NCBI RefSeq assembly: GCF_009905375.1
Contig: NW_027417550.1
Coordinates: 62,001 to 126,000 of the forward strand
Origin: Apium graveolens
Lineage: Eukaryota; Streptophyta; Magnoliopsida; Apiales; Apiaceae
Direction of reading: 5' to 3'
DNA: 64,000 bases
Positions 35,985 through 49,937 of this stretch are shown piece after piece; position 1 is the stretch's first letter, and the number at the start of each line of letters is the position of its first letter. The notes below the pieces were generated by a model. The model was not told the origin of the DNA. It saw nothing but the letters and a program-made list of their open reading frames with translations, and did no database searches. The translations under genes and the position numbers were made by a program.

Positions 35985-37005
35985 TGTTATTCCATAATAA
36001 TACAACAAGAATTACAGAAGGGGGGGTTGAATGTAATTCTGGCTAGTTTTCAAGATTTTAAAAATGTTCTAACTTGATAAATATAACATCATTTGATTAG
36101 CAATGGTGCAGAATAAAAGAGTGACAGAAATCAAAACACTAAGTAATAAAAACATAAGCTTTTAAAACTTTCTAGTGGATTTGAAAGTATCCACCATATA
36201 TATATATCAATTGAGAACCCTGTGAAGATTTGAATAGCTCACCTTTACAAGTTTGAACAAACAAAACTACACAGAAATGCTTACAGAATATAGCTTGATA
36301 TGTTTCTCTGAAAATAAGCTTGCTTCGTTTAATGTTCTACTTAGTTTATATATCACCAAGTTTACATAACAGTAAGACAAGATAATAAAACAAAACATAT
36401 CTAGTCTAATTCCATGCTGCTTCACTACTCTATTCCAGCATCTTTGAATATCTTCACAATTGCATGGAAATGGTAATGCTTCTTTGTTCTCAAAATCCTG
36501 CTCAACAGGCTGCCACATTCCTTTTGCAAACACCCAACGCATGTGACTGTGTTGTCACAGTCAACAACTATTTGAATTTGATCATCTCGGGACTATGTTT
36601 GTCATCCGTCGGGAACTTTGTTGATCATCCGTCGGGAGTCTTATAGATCATCCGTCGGGAGTCTATATGCCAGTTGACTCTATTTCACTTATACAAAATT
36701 ACAAGACATCTCATATTTACAATTAATCAACCTATTCTGCATATCAATCTAGTAGTCAACATGACTTATAAAACCCTACATAATCTACTTGACTAATACA
36801 TGTTGTTTGCAGAAATGTGCTGCAGTACTTATTTGTTATATAAGCTACTCACTCGATGGATGTCAATTTGTCATCCATCGGGACTATAAAGTTCATCCGT
36901 CGGGACTATATTAGATCATCCATCGAGTGCTACAAATTTCACTAAGTTAAATCTACTAAGGTGTTTTGTTTAACTTATCATCAAGTTCACAACATATTTC
37001 TAACA
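35985..37005 (-). repeat. 3' LTR of element E
   Basis: 1,021 bases, TGTTAGAAATATG to GGAATAACA on the minus strand. Contains at least six copies of a CATCCRTCGGGA-type word at about 36590-36665 and 36870-36925. Confidence 0.85.
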
Positions 37006-37019
37006 ATCTCCCCCAATTT
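37006..37019 (-). promoter_or_regulatory. Polypurine tract of element E
   Basis: On the minus strand AAATTGGGGGAGAT directly precedes the LTR start. Confidence 0.85.
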
Positions 37020-37209
37020 ATGTCTACTGGAATTGTAGCCATAAATTAAGAGAAACTTGATGATAACAAAACACCCTAAAAATACAGATTAGAAAGTAGT
37101 AGATAAAACTGATAAGTGCTACAATTTTATTGAAAATTGAACAAAGCAAAGTGTACAAAGAGTTCTCACAATCATTATCAAGGTGCTCCTCTAGTCTGAG
37201 CAGATAATT

Positions 37210-39027
37210 CTATTTCCTTAATTGTCTGGATTTCTTCCCAACCTTCCTATTGTTTTCCTCTATTTGATTCTGGAGTTGTCTATGCAATTCAAGTTCATCA
37301 GCTTCAGATAGATCCAACATTTTTTGCATTTCCAATAGAGTCTCATTGCTAGAGATACTCAATTGGCCATCCAGTCTGAAAAATCTTCTAACTCCCTTAT
37401 CATCCATGAATTCCATCAGCCAATAAGGCCTCAAATGCACTCTCTTTCATGTAAAGGGAATTGATAGAGTTTTGGGAAGTGCATCTTTGGCTTTATTACT
37501 CCTTAGCTCTTCAATCTTCTTTAGAACCAATCTCCTTGCAGTCACATTAAATCCAAAGTTCTTTTTGAAAGATGAGTATATCTTTATTAGTACAGAACAA
37601 CTTTCTTCTAGAATCCTGTGAAGAGGCCATGTGATTTCTTTCCGTACGTTGTACTTAAACACCAATCTTTCAGGAAGATGTCTGTGATCATCAATTCCTC
37701 TTACTTCTTCCAGTTCATCCAAGTAGAGGTTTAGATCTGAAAAATCCTTGACATCACAGATATATAAAAGATCTTCCTTGTTGACTGTAGATTTAGATTT
37801 GGTTAAGGTCTTGGTTCTTAGAGTTACAGGCTTGTTTTTCTTGGTTGCTCTTATCTTTATTTTCTTTGGCTTGTTGAAGATAGGTAAATTTAGTTCAAGA
37901 ATTGGCAAACTATCCCAGTCCATTGGCTCATCCTTTGGAATTATAGGCTCACCATGAAAATTCTTAGTTGGATCCACCTTGAATTCTTCATGTACCACTG
38001 AGGGCTTGGAAGTCGGAGTTGAAGTTGTAGCCTTTTTGGGAATGTAGTCTTCCATTTCCTCATCACTAAAGTCCAATTTTCTTTTAGAATGGAGCTTGTA
38101 TCTGAATCTTCTTTTATGTTGTGGTTCCTGATGCATTTTATGATTTTGAGGTTCAGTAATCACAGATGGTTGTGCAGAAATCTCAGTTGTAGTCTTCACA
38201 GCTTGAAGTTTGGCCAAGATAGCAGCTTGCTCCTTCTTTTGTTTGAGCTTCTTAGCATCTAATACAGCCTGCTTCTTTTCTTGCCTGATTCTTTCCTTCT
38301 CTTCCTTCTTAGCTTCTGCAAACTGAGGGTGTCCAGCCACCACACTGATTTCCTTACCATTTCTGTAGATTTTGGTAATCCTTCTTTTAAGTAATGAATC
38401 AGTTCGATCTTTGAAAAATACAATTAACCTAGCCAACAGCTTCTTCTCATCTGGCTTAGGTGTCTTAAACACAAGATCCACAGGATTTTTGTCTGAGAAC
38501 TTTGAGTAGTTTCTTTTAGGCTTCAAGATTAGATTTGCTTTTGGAGATTTGATGCATGAGGTTTGGCCTTTTTCCAAGTTGCCCAGACTCATTTCATGCA
38601 CTGAGATTTGTTTGACTTGAGAATGGTGATGAAAGGTCTTCTCTGGCTTCTATAGCTGACCAAATTTCTCCTAAATAACTATATCAATCTTCTTCCATTT
38701 GTCATCTAGTTCCTTCTCAACAGCTGTAACATCAAGCATCTTGGGATTTGTCTTTGAATCAAGTTTAGCAGCTGCTATTTGGATCAGATCAATGCTGTCC
38801 AATACTGGTGGCTTTGGCAGAGTAATTTTTGGAAAAATTACTTGAATGATCTGAACATTTATCACATGCTCCCCCTCACTGGTTCGCTCTGCTTGACTGA
38901 CTTGAATTGTTGATTCTTTCTCCCCCTTTTTGTTATCATTAAGTAGAGTGGAGGTAGAAGTTTGTGCAGCCACCAGGTTTTGTAGCAACTGAGTTTGTTG
39001 TGCTTGATGAAGATGAATGGCTGTTAG
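37210..39027 (-). pseudogene. Element E env-like region, C-terminal part
   Basis: Continues the ORF from 47041 after insertion F. Frames 39027-38671, 38601-37447 (384 codons, the longest intact piece) and 37440-37210. Features in order: a KKGEK site on a purine run (38926-38941), a Lys/Gln/Ala-rich helical segment, a basic stretch, an acidic PIIPKDEPMDWDSLPILELNL-like motif and a C-terminal helical domain. One break near 37441-37447 and one near 38602-38670 prevent a single product. Function unknown. Confidence 0.75.
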
Positions 39028-40698
39028 TGTTGGATTTTTAACACAACGGGGGCATGGAAAAACACTTTTACACATACAAAATCCAAATAAAAGCATACAG
39101 ATCATGAATAAAAATTCGAGGGATCAAATCTAACCTTTTAAAATAATTCGGAGACAACGATCAGAGATCCTTAACAGTTGCTCCTCAAGTGTGAAGCACT
39201 CCACCGGTATCCACCAAGAAAATGATGTTAAGGAGGAGGAAGGAGGTGGAGAGAATTGGGTTTTCCAAACTTTTTGGGTTTTTCGGGTTCCGAGGTTGGA
39301 ATAAAATTAGGGTCTATAATAGTGTATTTATAGGCAAAATTTTCAGCTGAAATTTTCCCATAAATATTATTATTATTATCCCATTTATTATTCTCATTAA
39401 TAATTAAAACTTTTAATCATTAATCCTTTTTCTAAACACTTTAGAAATAATTCTCTCTCTTGATTTAATTTCCAAAAATTAAATCTTTTAATTAATAATA
39501 TTAAGAATTTTTCTTAATTAATTTATAATCAATTAAATCTCATTTAATCAATTATTAAATTTGCCAATTAATTATTTATTTCACAAATAAATAATTATTT
39601 AGCCATTATTAATTAATTCCTCCACCATTAAATCATTCTCTTTTTATGGTGTGACCCTGTAGGTTCAATATTAAGCCGGTAGTAGAAAGAAATAATAATA
39701 AAACTATTTTATCATTATTTATATAAATTCTCTAATTTATTAAATATGATTAATTAATTAATCACATTTATTCTACATCGTGAGGGATACTTCTCAGAAT
39801 ATCGCGACTATCCGGATAATATGAATTCACTGCTTAGAATACCAAGAACCTATTCAGTGAATAGTTACCGTACAATAAACTCCTTCTACCCTACAATGTT
39901 CCGATTAAATACAAGGCATGGATCTCGTGTCAAGCCTATCTAATTCAATCACTTGCTTACCATTTACTATGCTTAGTTCTATGCAAATTAGAAACTCCTT
40001 TCTAATTTCATTCACTCTGGCCAGAGATTCCTGAACTAGCATAAGTGGATCAGCCTTGAACATTCGCTTCCTTCACTGGAAGGGGTAGATCCTTTATTGA
40101 TCATACACTATCTTCGTGTACAAATTCCTATACCCAGAAGAGCCCTAATAATTGTCCCTGGAGACTAAGAACTAAACCAAAGCATAGTTCAGTGTAAACA
40201 AGATGACTATGAAGACCTCAAGTCTAAGAATACTTGTACAACTATCACTATGTGAACAACTGCTGACACGTGAGTGAACTCCATCAGTTGTTCAGCTGTG
40301 CGAGTCATGTTCAGTGAACTTATTCTATAATAAGCACCTACATACTAGCTATAGTGTCACCACACAAATGCCTATGAGAACAGACATCCTTCATAATGAA
40401 GCAAGCATAGTATGTACCGATCTTTGCGGATTATTAATTACCAGTTAGTAATCCTATGACCAGGAACTATTTAAGTTTAGAGTTATCATCTTTTTAGGTC
40501 TCACTATTATGATCTCATCATAATCCATAAAAAGCTTTACTCTAAACTATGGTATATCTTATTTAAACACTTAAATAGATAGAGCCCGTAATAAAAACAA
40601 AACAAGTCTTTTATTAATATCAATGAAATCAAAACAGATTACATAAAAGTTATTCCTAAATCCTAATACATGATTGGAATTAGGACATATTCCTTTCA
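39028..40698 (-). repeat. 3' LTR of element F
   Basis: 1,671 bases, AT-rich, pairing with 45367-47040. No ORF. Confidence 0.92.
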
Positions 40699-40709
40699 AT
40701 CTCCCACTT
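40699..40709 (-). promoter_or_regulatory. Polypurine tract of element F
   Basis: On the minus strand AAGTGGGAGAT directly precedes the LTR start TGAAAGG. Confidence 0.8.
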
Positions 40710-40712
40710 GTA

Positions 40713-42540
40713 CTAAAGCCAATCACTCTGGTATCTAATACCCATCTTATCTTTATGACGATCAAAGTGACTTTCATAAAGTAGCTTTGTGAGTGGGTCT
40801 GCTATGTTGTTATGTGTGTCAACTCTAATTTAATACAATATAAGAAATGTTACCGCGCTCCCACTAACCCTTTTGTAGACCCATGGTTCATCTTTGTTTT
40901 TTTGATAAAATCAAACTCTTTGATTGTCTCATCAAAACGAATGTTCCATCTTTCGAGAAGCCTGCTTTAAACCACATTTGGTTCACAGCAGCTTACACAC
41001 TAGGTTTTCATTTCCCTTGGAAAGAAAACCATCTGGCCATCTGCCAGATTTCATAGTCGTAGTAAGCAGCAATCGCAAGTAAAATCCGAACTGATTTTAA
41101 CAGGGCTACAGGTAAAAAGTTTCATCAAAGTCAATCCATTGCCTTTGTTTGAATCCTTTTGCCACAAGCCTGGCCTTATAGGTCTCCACCTGGCCATGTG
41201 CTATAATCTATCTTTTGTATACCGTATATATAGATTCCATTCTGGATTTCATGGCACTATGCCATTTCTCTGAGTCAACACTACTCATAGCCTCATTATA
41301 GGTCACAGGGTCGTCATCATCAATGATCGACAACTCATTGTCATTCTCAATGACAAGGCCATAATACCTCTCAAGTTGGCGAGACACTCTCCCTGATCTA
41401 TGAATGGGCTGTTCCACAAAAGGTTGTTCAGTCAGAGCAGGTGTTTCCACTTGATCCGTAGTAGTTTGTGCTTCTTGAACTTCATCAAGTTCAATTTTGC
41501 TCCCACTGTTTCCTTCAAGGATAAACTCCTTTTTCAAGAAGGTAGCATGTCTGGATACAAACACCCGATGATCGGTGTAAAAGTAATACCCTAAAGTCTC
41601 TTTAGGATATCCCACAAAACTACATTTTACGGATCGATATTCCAGCTTATTTGGGTCAACTTACTTGACATAAGCTGGACATCCCCAAATCTTAACGTGT
41701 TTAAGACTCGGTTTCCTTTCTTTCCATATCTCATATGGAGTTTGAGGAACAGATTTGGAAAGCGCCTTATTCAGTAAATATGATGAGGTTTCCAATGCAT
41801 AACCCCATAGGAATACTGGAAGATTTGCATAGCTCATCATGGACCGAACTATGTCTAACAAAGTTCGATTTCTCCTTTCAGATACCAATCTGGAGGCGTC
41901 CACTGGGAGACTATACCATTTACTTGGAGATAATCTAGAAACACTCCAATAAAGTATTCACCACCTCGATCTGATCGAAGAGTTATAATACTATGTTTGG
42001 TTGTTTCTCCACTTCATACTTATATTCTTTGAACTTTTCAAAGGCCTCAGACTTGTGTTTCATCAAACACATATCCGAATCCAGATCTATCATCTATGAA
42101 AGTAATGAAGTATGAAAATCCACCCATGGCTTGCGTAGACATTGGTCCACATACATCTGTGTGTACCATTCCTAGCAAATCTGCAGCCCTCTCTCCATGT
42201 CCACTAAATGGAGACTGCAGTGCCACTATGAAATGAGATTTTCATCATCCCTTTTCTTTTATTAGTTTGTTCAATCTGAAGTAAATTATGTCACATTTAT
42301 ACAAACCATTATTTAAAGTACCACGTCCATAAAGAATATTATCTCTAAGAATAGAACATTCATTATTCTCAATAATAAATGAAAATCCAGCCAAGTCTAA
42401 CATGGGAATAATATTCCTCACAATCGAGGGAACAAAATAACAATTATTTCAAACAATAGTCTTGCCCGTAGGCATATGTAAATGAAATGATTCTACATCT
42501 TCAGCAGCAACTCTTGCTCCATTTCCCATCAGTAGAATCA
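40713..42540 (-). pseudogene. Element F pol remnants
   Basis: Minus-strand fragments in copia order: integrase core pieces at about 41940-42230 ([16 protein letters not shown]), an integrase C-terminal piece (41903-41661, ending WGCPAYVK) and a hinge (41615-41208). Next come an N-terminal RT piece (KGFKQ, DFDETF) near 41110-41160 and an RNase H end (NIADPLTKLL) near 40760-40810, with the stop at 40713. The YVDD region and most of RNase H are deleted and many stops occur. No active enzyme can be made. Confidence 0.75.
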
Positions 42541-43509
42541 CCTCCTCTTCTTCAAGAGTCCTACTTCTCCTTGGTCCCTGCAATAATTGCAGATATGAGA
42601 ACCACAGGCGGTATCTAATACCCAAGTAGAAATTTGATTTAATGACATATTCACTTCTATCATGAACATACCTGAATCAGAAGCGGTAGTCTCACTACCC
42701 TTCTTCTTCTTCTTCAATTCTGCAAGGTAAACCTTGCAGTTCCTCTTCCAGTGCCCCACCTTGTTACAGTGAAAGCAAACAACTTTGCTCTTGGGGTCTT
42801 CAGCTTTTGGTGGAACCGGCGTTTTCTCACCTACTTTCTTCTTCTTGGAAGGGTTCCTCTTCCTTTTCTTAGGATTGGAACCTTCACCAATTAGAAGAAC
42901 ATAACTCTTCTTAGGGGGAAAATTCGATTCTGCAGTCTTCAACATGTTGTGAAGTTCAGGCAGGCTGACATCCAACTTATTCATGTGAAAGTTCACAACA
43001 AACTGCGAGAACGAACTCGGAAGCGATTGCAAGACCAAGTCTTGGCTCAGCTCCCCATCCATGGCAAAACCAAGTTATCCAAGACGTTCAATCAAATTTA
43101 TCATCTTAAGTACATGGTCATTTACAGATGATCCCTCAGACATCCTACAACCGAACAGCTCCTTCGATATCTCATATCGAGCTGTCCTCCCCGCCACATT
43201 ATACAACTCTTGTAGATGCATGAGGATAGTGTGAGCATCCATATGCTCATGTTGCTTCTGTAGCTCAATGTTCATGGAAGCTAGCATGATGCATTGAGCA
43301 ACATTTGCATCATCTATCCACTTACGATACACAACATGTTCATCATTATGCGCATCGCTAGCAGTTTCAGTAGGCTTAGGTGAGTCAATCACGTATTCCA
43401 GCTTCTCAATCCTGAGAACAATTCTCAAGTTTCGAAGCCAGTCAGCATAATTAGGACCAGTCAATTTGTGAGCATCTAGTATGCTCCTGAGTGATAGTGC
43501 AGAAGACAT
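42541..43509 (-). pseudogene. Element F gag plus protease start, one in-frame stop
   Basis: The probable start is the Met at 43509 (MSSALSLRS). A copia Gag follows with the motif LTGPNYADWLRNLRIVL. It is read in a single frame broken only by TAA at 43075-43077, where relatives have a coding residue, possibly Gln. A zinc knuckle (CFHCNKVGHWKRNC) lies near 42735-42780. The frame runs into protease DTACGSH near 42590-42605 before degenerating. Confidence 0.8.
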
Positions 43510-43549
43510 AATGTATATTGTAAATCTGTAAATGATAAACACATAACAA

Positions 43550-45352
43550 CACTTAGCAAATATTCTATTTCATTTTAAAATACTATATGAATCGGGTCTT
43601 TATTCATAAGTGGCTCCCACTAGTTTTCCTAATTTATTCAACCCCCTACGTGAAAAATTAAGCATTCATAATGCTAGTGGGAATAGGGATCCTACATTCC
43701 ATTACACGACCCCGGATGTAGCACGAACCGCCATGTAATGTTCAATAGGCAGACAACTCTTGTCAATTACATCTCATGTTATTCCCTAATCAAACTTTAG
43801 CCTTTTGAATAATTGAGTCTCGGCTGTAGCACGACAAACTCAATATTCTAAGTCAAGTCTAACCCAACATTCCGTACAGTTGAATCAGTCCCCAAAGGCC
43901 CACGGCTGTAGCACGTACCAGCCTTTAGATTCTTATTCAATGTACACATCTCTATATAACAGACAAGTATTTCTTATTTCGAAATCAAAGCCCTCGGCTG
44001 TAGCACGAACCGGCAATGATTCAAAAATAAGAACTACTTTTCTATCATGTTGGAAGGCTATGACCGACACAAGCCCGTTGTATCATTGGCCAATTACTAC
44101 TTGATATTATTTAATTTTAGAGGGATTATATTACGTTACAATCATAATCATATTATAAAGAGATTCTTCCTTTTAAATTAAATATTCCAAATCAATAATC
44201 AATAATCAGATGATTCCCAGATCGGGTGGAGCATTGTCAAGAGGCGTCACTTAATAACCCTTTCTTACAGATAGAAATCTGTTGTTGACAGAATCATCCT
44301 TTCTCTCATATCGAAAATTCATATTCAATTACGTGTTTCATAAACACAAGAATCTCATGATTGTATTCATAATATTATTCTTAAGGTTATGAAACAATTT
44401 CACTATACTAGGTTGTCTAACAAACGCCTTATGTTTATTTAAGTTCACCTAAATCTATCATCGCATGATAAACTAAGCATATATCACATATATCAACATG
44501 AATAAACATCAAGGTAGGCATGTTAAATCATCTAGCACATTAGTCTAAGCATTATACATCTGTATGTATCACATGAAGCATTTAAAAGCAATTAAAACAG
44601 TCAAAAACAACTTTAAAACACTTCATGGAAATATAAACAGTTCAAAACTTTTATATAAACTAAAATTGATCACTCCATTAGATCCGTCTCGGAAAAACGA
44701 ATCCAACGGTATATTGCACGCCCAAAACGGAGTTACGAAACTCCCAGAAAATCAATTTTAAAATCAACAGACGGGCTGTAACGCAATACAGGAACGCGTT
44801 ACAACCTCTGTAACGCATTCCGGTGATGCGTTACACCCCTTTTAAGCCATTAAAGTGTGTAACGCATTCCGTGAATGCGCCACAGGTGTGTAACGCATTC
44901 CCGGAATATGTGACACCCTTTTTTTTTTCATTTTCAGCAGCCACCGCCGCCTTTTTCTTTCTCAATCAGCGTGCCTGACATTCTCACCTGTTCTGTCTGT
45001 TCTTCTCCGTACAGCAGCAAATTGTACAGCAGATGCATATGCATAATACTAATATATATATATATATATACACACTATATATACATATATTTATACTTAT
45101 TAAATTACGAATTTAATTGTAAGAACTTCAAAAATTCATAATAAAAAATCTATACATCATAAAATTATGAAAAAAATACCCAGACGATCTACAACACTTG
45201 TAGAATCCAGATCAACATTCAAAATTATTCTGAGAAACGATTTCTCATCAGACAAAATTAATCCATGATATAACTTGTAAAAATCATAATTAATTCATAC
45301 AAGCACATAAAATTCTGAATTTTTTACCACAGATCTATATGCATACAACCTA
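43550..45352 (-). other. Element F leader with two sets of short repeats
   Basis: No supported gene. Four copies of a GGCTGTAGCACGA-type word occur at about 43713-43726, 43822-43834, 43903-43916 and 43995-44008 (spacing roughly 80-110). Another set (GTAACGCATTCC and inverted GGAATGCGTTAC-like forms) occupies 44777-44919. A (TA)n run lies near 45051-45070. This is unusually long for a copia leader. Confidence 0.7.
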
Positions 45353-45364
45353 TGCTCTGATACC
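45353..45364 (-). promoter_or_regulatory. Primer-binding site of element F (tRNA-iMet)
   Basis: On the minus strand TGGTATCAGAGC follows the 5' LTR end (CCAACA) by two bases. Exact match to the family norm. Confidence 0.9.
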
Positions 45365-45366
45365 AT

Positions 45367-47040
45367 TGTTGGATTATAAACGCAGCGGGGGCAAGGCAAA
45401 ACACTTTTACACATACAAAATCCAAATAAAAGCATACAGATCATGAATAAAAATTCGAGGGATCGAATCTAACCTTTTAAAATAATTCGGAGACAACGAT
45501 CAGAGATCCTTAGCAGTTGCTCCTCAAGTGTGAAGCACTCCACCGGCATCCACCAAGAAAACGATGTTAAGGAGGAGGAAGGAGGTGGAGAGAATTGGGT
45601 TTTCCAAATTTTTTGGGTTTTTCGGGTTCCGAGGTTGGAATAAAATTAGGGTCTATAATAGTGTATTTATATGCAAAATTTTCAGCTGAAATTTTCCCAT
45701 AAATATTATTATTATTATCCCATTTATTATTCTCATTAATAATTAAAACACCTTTTAATCATTAATCCTTTTTCTAAACACTTTAGAAATAATTCTCTCT
45801 CTTGATTTAATTTTCAAAAATTAAATCTTTTAATTAATAATATTAAGAACTTTTCTTAATTAATTTATAATCAATTAAATCTAATTTAATCAATTATTAA
45901 ATTTGCCAATTAATTATTTATTTCACAAATAAATAATTATTTAGCCATTATTAATTAATTCCTCCACCATTAAATCATTCTCTTTTTATGGTGTGACCCT
46001 GTAGGTTCAATATTAAGCCGGTAGTAGAAATAAATAATAATAAAACTATTTTATCATTATTTATATAAATTCTCTAATTTATTAAATATGATTAATTAAT
46101 TAATCACATTTATTCTACATCGTGAGGGATACTTCTCAGCATATCGCGACTATCCGGATAATATGAATTCACTGCTTAGAATACCAAGAACCTATTCAGT
46201 GAATAGTTACCGTACAATAAACTCCTTCTACCCTACAATGTTCTGATTAAATACAAGGCATGGATCTCGTGTCAAGCCTAACTAATTCAATCACTTGCTT
46301 ACCATTTACTATGCTTAGTTCTATGCAAATTAGAAACTCCTTTCTAATTTCATTCACTCTGGCCAGAGATTTCTGAACTAGCATAAGTGGATCAGCCTTG
46401 AACATTCGCTTCCTTCACTGGAAGGGGTAGATCCTTTATTGATCATACACTATCTTCGTGTACAAATTCCTATACCCAGAAGAGCCCTAATAATTGTCCC
46501 TGGAGACTAAGAACTAAACCAAAGCATAGTTCAGTGTACACAAGATGACTATGAAGACCTCAAGTCTAAGGATACTTGTACAACTATCACTATGTGAACA
46601 ACTGCTGACATGTGAGTGAACTCCATCAGTTGTTCAGCTGTGCGAGTCATGTTCAGTGAACTTATTCTATAATAAGCACCTACATACTAGCTATAGTGTC
46701 ACCACACAAATGTCTATGAGAACAGACATCCTTCATAATGAAGCAAGCATAGTATGTACCGATCTTTGCGGATTATTAATTACCAGTTAGTAATCCTATG
46801 ACCAGGAACTATTTAAGTTTAGAGTTATCATCTTTTTAGGTCTCACTATTATGATCTCATCATAATCCATAAAAAGCTTTACTCTAAACTATGGTATATC
46901 TTATTTGAATACTTAAATAGATAGAGCCCGTAATAAAAACAAAACAAGTCTTTTATTAATATCAATGAAATCAAAACAAATTAGATAAAAGTTATTCCTA
47001 AATCCTAATACATGATTGGACTTAGGACATATTCCTTTCA
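45367..47040 (-). repeat. 5' LTR of element F
   Basis: 1,674 bases, nearly identical to 39028-40698. The TSD GTTAG follows at 47041. Confidence 0.92.
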
Positions 47041-49832
47041 GTTAGAGAGGCTTCCACAACTTGCAATCTAGTGTCCAAGGAATCCACTTTAGCTGCAAGA
47101 TTTAAATTTCTTCTCAACAATCTATTGATGTCAAGCATTGTTGTATTTGGAAATATAACATCCAATCTTTCAGAGACACTTTTATTGACTTATTTAATCT
47201 CTGTCTTGATTGAACTGACATCTTGGTTGTGTTGAAGAGATTGGATTTGATGTAGTTGCAGAGAGTTGAGATGTGCCTGTAGAAGCTTCTTGGTGCTAGC
47301 ATTGGTAGTGGCCTGAAGAGCATTGTGTGTCTGTTGGATGATGTGGAAAAGAGTTTTCTTGAAATGATGCTCATCACACTCTTTAGAAAACACCCAAGAA
47401 GGAATGTTTGATCTAGAGCTAGGGCCTGCTTCTTCCCCTATGTCCATGAGCTTTTCACTATCATCACCATCATCTCCAAAGAAATCTACAGATTCACCAG
47501 TACCATAGTCAACATCATCACTTGCTCTAGGTGGAATGGCTGTGATGGCATCCTTTGCTCTTTGCATTGATTGAGTAGTATGCACCAAGTTCAGCATCTT
47601 TTCTGCATTTTCATTGCCCTGTCCAGCCAAAAGTTGATATGCTGGAATAGGATGAGTAAATGTCTCAGCATCCAAAGAGATGGAATCTATGACAGCTTGA
47701 TCATGCTGAGATAGTTTCTCTCTGTCTGCATCATTGACATTCATTGACTCACTAACAATGATGTCCATCCTTATTTCTCCTGCACCTGTATTTCTCTCAT
47801 TTTCTCTCTGTTCTTGCATCAAGGGCTCCCCTTGGCTCACCACCCTCACACCCTCACCTTCACCTACTAAGGTGGAACTCCCCTCACTCATTTTTTCCAG
47901 ACCTGAAGAAATGGTCTGCATTTGATCACTCATTTCCTCTCCTTTTGCCTGGGAGCAACCCAGCCTCTCACTCAATTCACTCCCTGCCCTCAGTCCTAAG
48001 AGTGATTGTACTACTACTAGGTCATCTGCACTTGTGATAATTGTTGGGATTTGAAGTTGTGCAGAGAGTACCGACAGATGAGGAACATCCATCGGGATTT
48101 TAGTTTGGCTAGCCGATGGATGACTGCTGTTAGGCACATCCATCGGGATACAATCACTACTCGATGGATGAAAAATATCCACCGGGATAAAAGAAATGAA
48201 TGAATTTGGAGTGGAGACTATTGTAGACTTTCTGTAGATTGATGAAAATTTGGGCACAAATGTCTCAATAGACTCAGAAAGAATTGGCAAGTGAGCCAAC
48301 AAATCATCTAAAAGATGATGCTCACTTGCTTGGATTTTTGGCTTATCCAATAAAGTTAAAGATGGAGAATTTGGAAGTGATGTATGAATCATGTCTACAT
48401 CCAGTGAGTGTGTGGGTGAATTTGGTGTTTTAGATGCTTCAATTATTAATGATTTTGGCTATGACTCCATATTTATTGGAGTCACATCAAGCTGACTTTG
48501 GGATGGTGCAGTGGCTGAGTCTTTAGCTCCAGTTTGCACTGTGTGTGTTCCCTATGCATCCCCAAGGGGTTTAGATCTTTTCTTCCCGGCATAAGTTTGT
48601 GGTGAACTTGTGTCCCTTACCCTTTTGGCTTGTGCTCCCAGTTGGGAGCTTGTTTCAATAGTAACATCCTTTTAGGAGGATGAAACTAGAGTTGTGCTGA
48701 TTTCCTTATTAACAACCATAACTTGTTGGGAAACTGTGGTGTGGCTAGGCTTGGGTACACTAATCTTACCAGCCTTATCCTTAGAATTTCTTTGATTTTC
48801 ACCCAGTCCCTCACCTAACTCACTATCCTTCACACTCCCCTATTTGTGTTTGATAGTTTTTACAACTGGTTTCTTTTGAGAGAAACCAGATGGGGCTTTC
48901 TTAGATTTGGATTTTGAAATTGTTGTTTTGGTAGCTTGGTTAGGCATCTGTTGGGTCATTAACACAGATGCCATAACTCCAGTTGAAGGCAAAGAAATTT
49001 GTGAGGTTGGAAGAGCAGAGACAGTGGTGCTTACCTCACTTACCTGAGGTCCCCCCATGATTGGAAAATAGAAGAGGGGCACCTCTTTGTGGTGACTTGC
49101 TCTGTTGAGATCTGTAATGATTCTCCTTTCTTGAACCCAACAGGTCAGTTTGTTGGTTGGGTTCTCAACAGTAATATTCTCAATAAGGTGGTTAGCAAGC
49201 ATCATAAAGAATCTAGCATAATAGACACTTTACCTCTCTTATTAACTTCCCCTAACTTATAACCTAACTCAAACATGATCAAGTCACTGAAATTAGAGTA
49301 CTTATCAGTAACTAGCCCATAAAGCATGTTAAGCATGAAAATATTAACAGAATCAAAATTACTTACTTTACCAGAAAACACTTCAATAACTACATCACAC
49401 AGATAACTGCACTATTTTCTAAGACCTAGCCTCCTAATCTCACTTAACTTAGAAGTAGAGAGAGCATAGACGATAGAATTAAGCATCGTAACTAAATTAA
49501 CATTTGTGTGTGGAACAGTAGTAGTGTTATCTGAAATTTTAAAGCATGCTTTGATAGATGTCACTATTAATGCAAAACTTCTTACCTTTAAGAGTGAAAG
49601 TTATGGTCTTGTCAGTAAAGTGGTACACAGCAGTTATCCATATCTCTTCCACAACTTCACAGTAGATTGTGGGTGATTCCAGCATAGCATAACTGAGTTT
49701 ACAGCCATTCACAAAGTCTATCATTTTGTGAAAATCTCCAGATTGTGGAATCTCCTTGTTCACAAGAGCTACAAAGTTGTTCTTTTCATAGATGAATCCA
49801 GACTAGGACATGATTTTGACTACTAGTGCCAT
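47041..49832 (-). pseudogene. Element E env-like ORF, N-terminal part (broken)
   Basis: The start ATG at 49832 lies in CAATGGCAC, as in A and D. After nine codons there is a TAG, then the frame continues as a domain (FVALVNKEIPQSGDF...EIWITAVYHF) similar in pattern to the N-termini of the A and D ORFs. Later pieces are 49763-49539, 49205-48840 and 48392-47190 (400 codons). They are Ser/Asp/Glu-rich low-complexity sequence with a coiled coil toward the F insertion. Copies of the E-family word lie inside the coding sequence at 48085-48190. The function is unknown. Confidence 0.75.
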
Positions 49833-49937
49833 TGTTAAAGTATGGAAATTTACAGAGAGAGTATTTGCTTTGGAGAAGAAAGGAGTTAGAGCAATTGATT
49901 TGAGAATGATAAAAGAATAGAATAAAAATGAATTATG

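Larger units (their letters stand above)
39028..47040 (-). mobile_element. Element F: non-autonomous Ty1/copia retrotransposon, 8.0 kb
   Basis: LTRs 39028-40698 and 45367-47040 (TGAAAGG...CCAACA on the minus strand) with a perfect TSD GTTAG at 39023-39027 and 47041-47045. It carries gag and a protease start, then decayed integrase, hinge, N-terminal RT and RNase H-end fragments with the RT core missing. A 1.8-kb leader with repeats separates the primer site from gag. The LTRs are about 99% alike by eye, so insertion was recent. Its coding family differs from A, D and E, with no env-like ORF. Confidence 0.92.

Noticed and set aside
43700..44010. Spaced GGCTGTAGCACGA repeats as a CRISPR-like array
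   Set aside because: The repeats are short, imperfect and unevenly spaced, inside a plant retrotransposon leader. There is no cas gene and the organism is a eukaryote.
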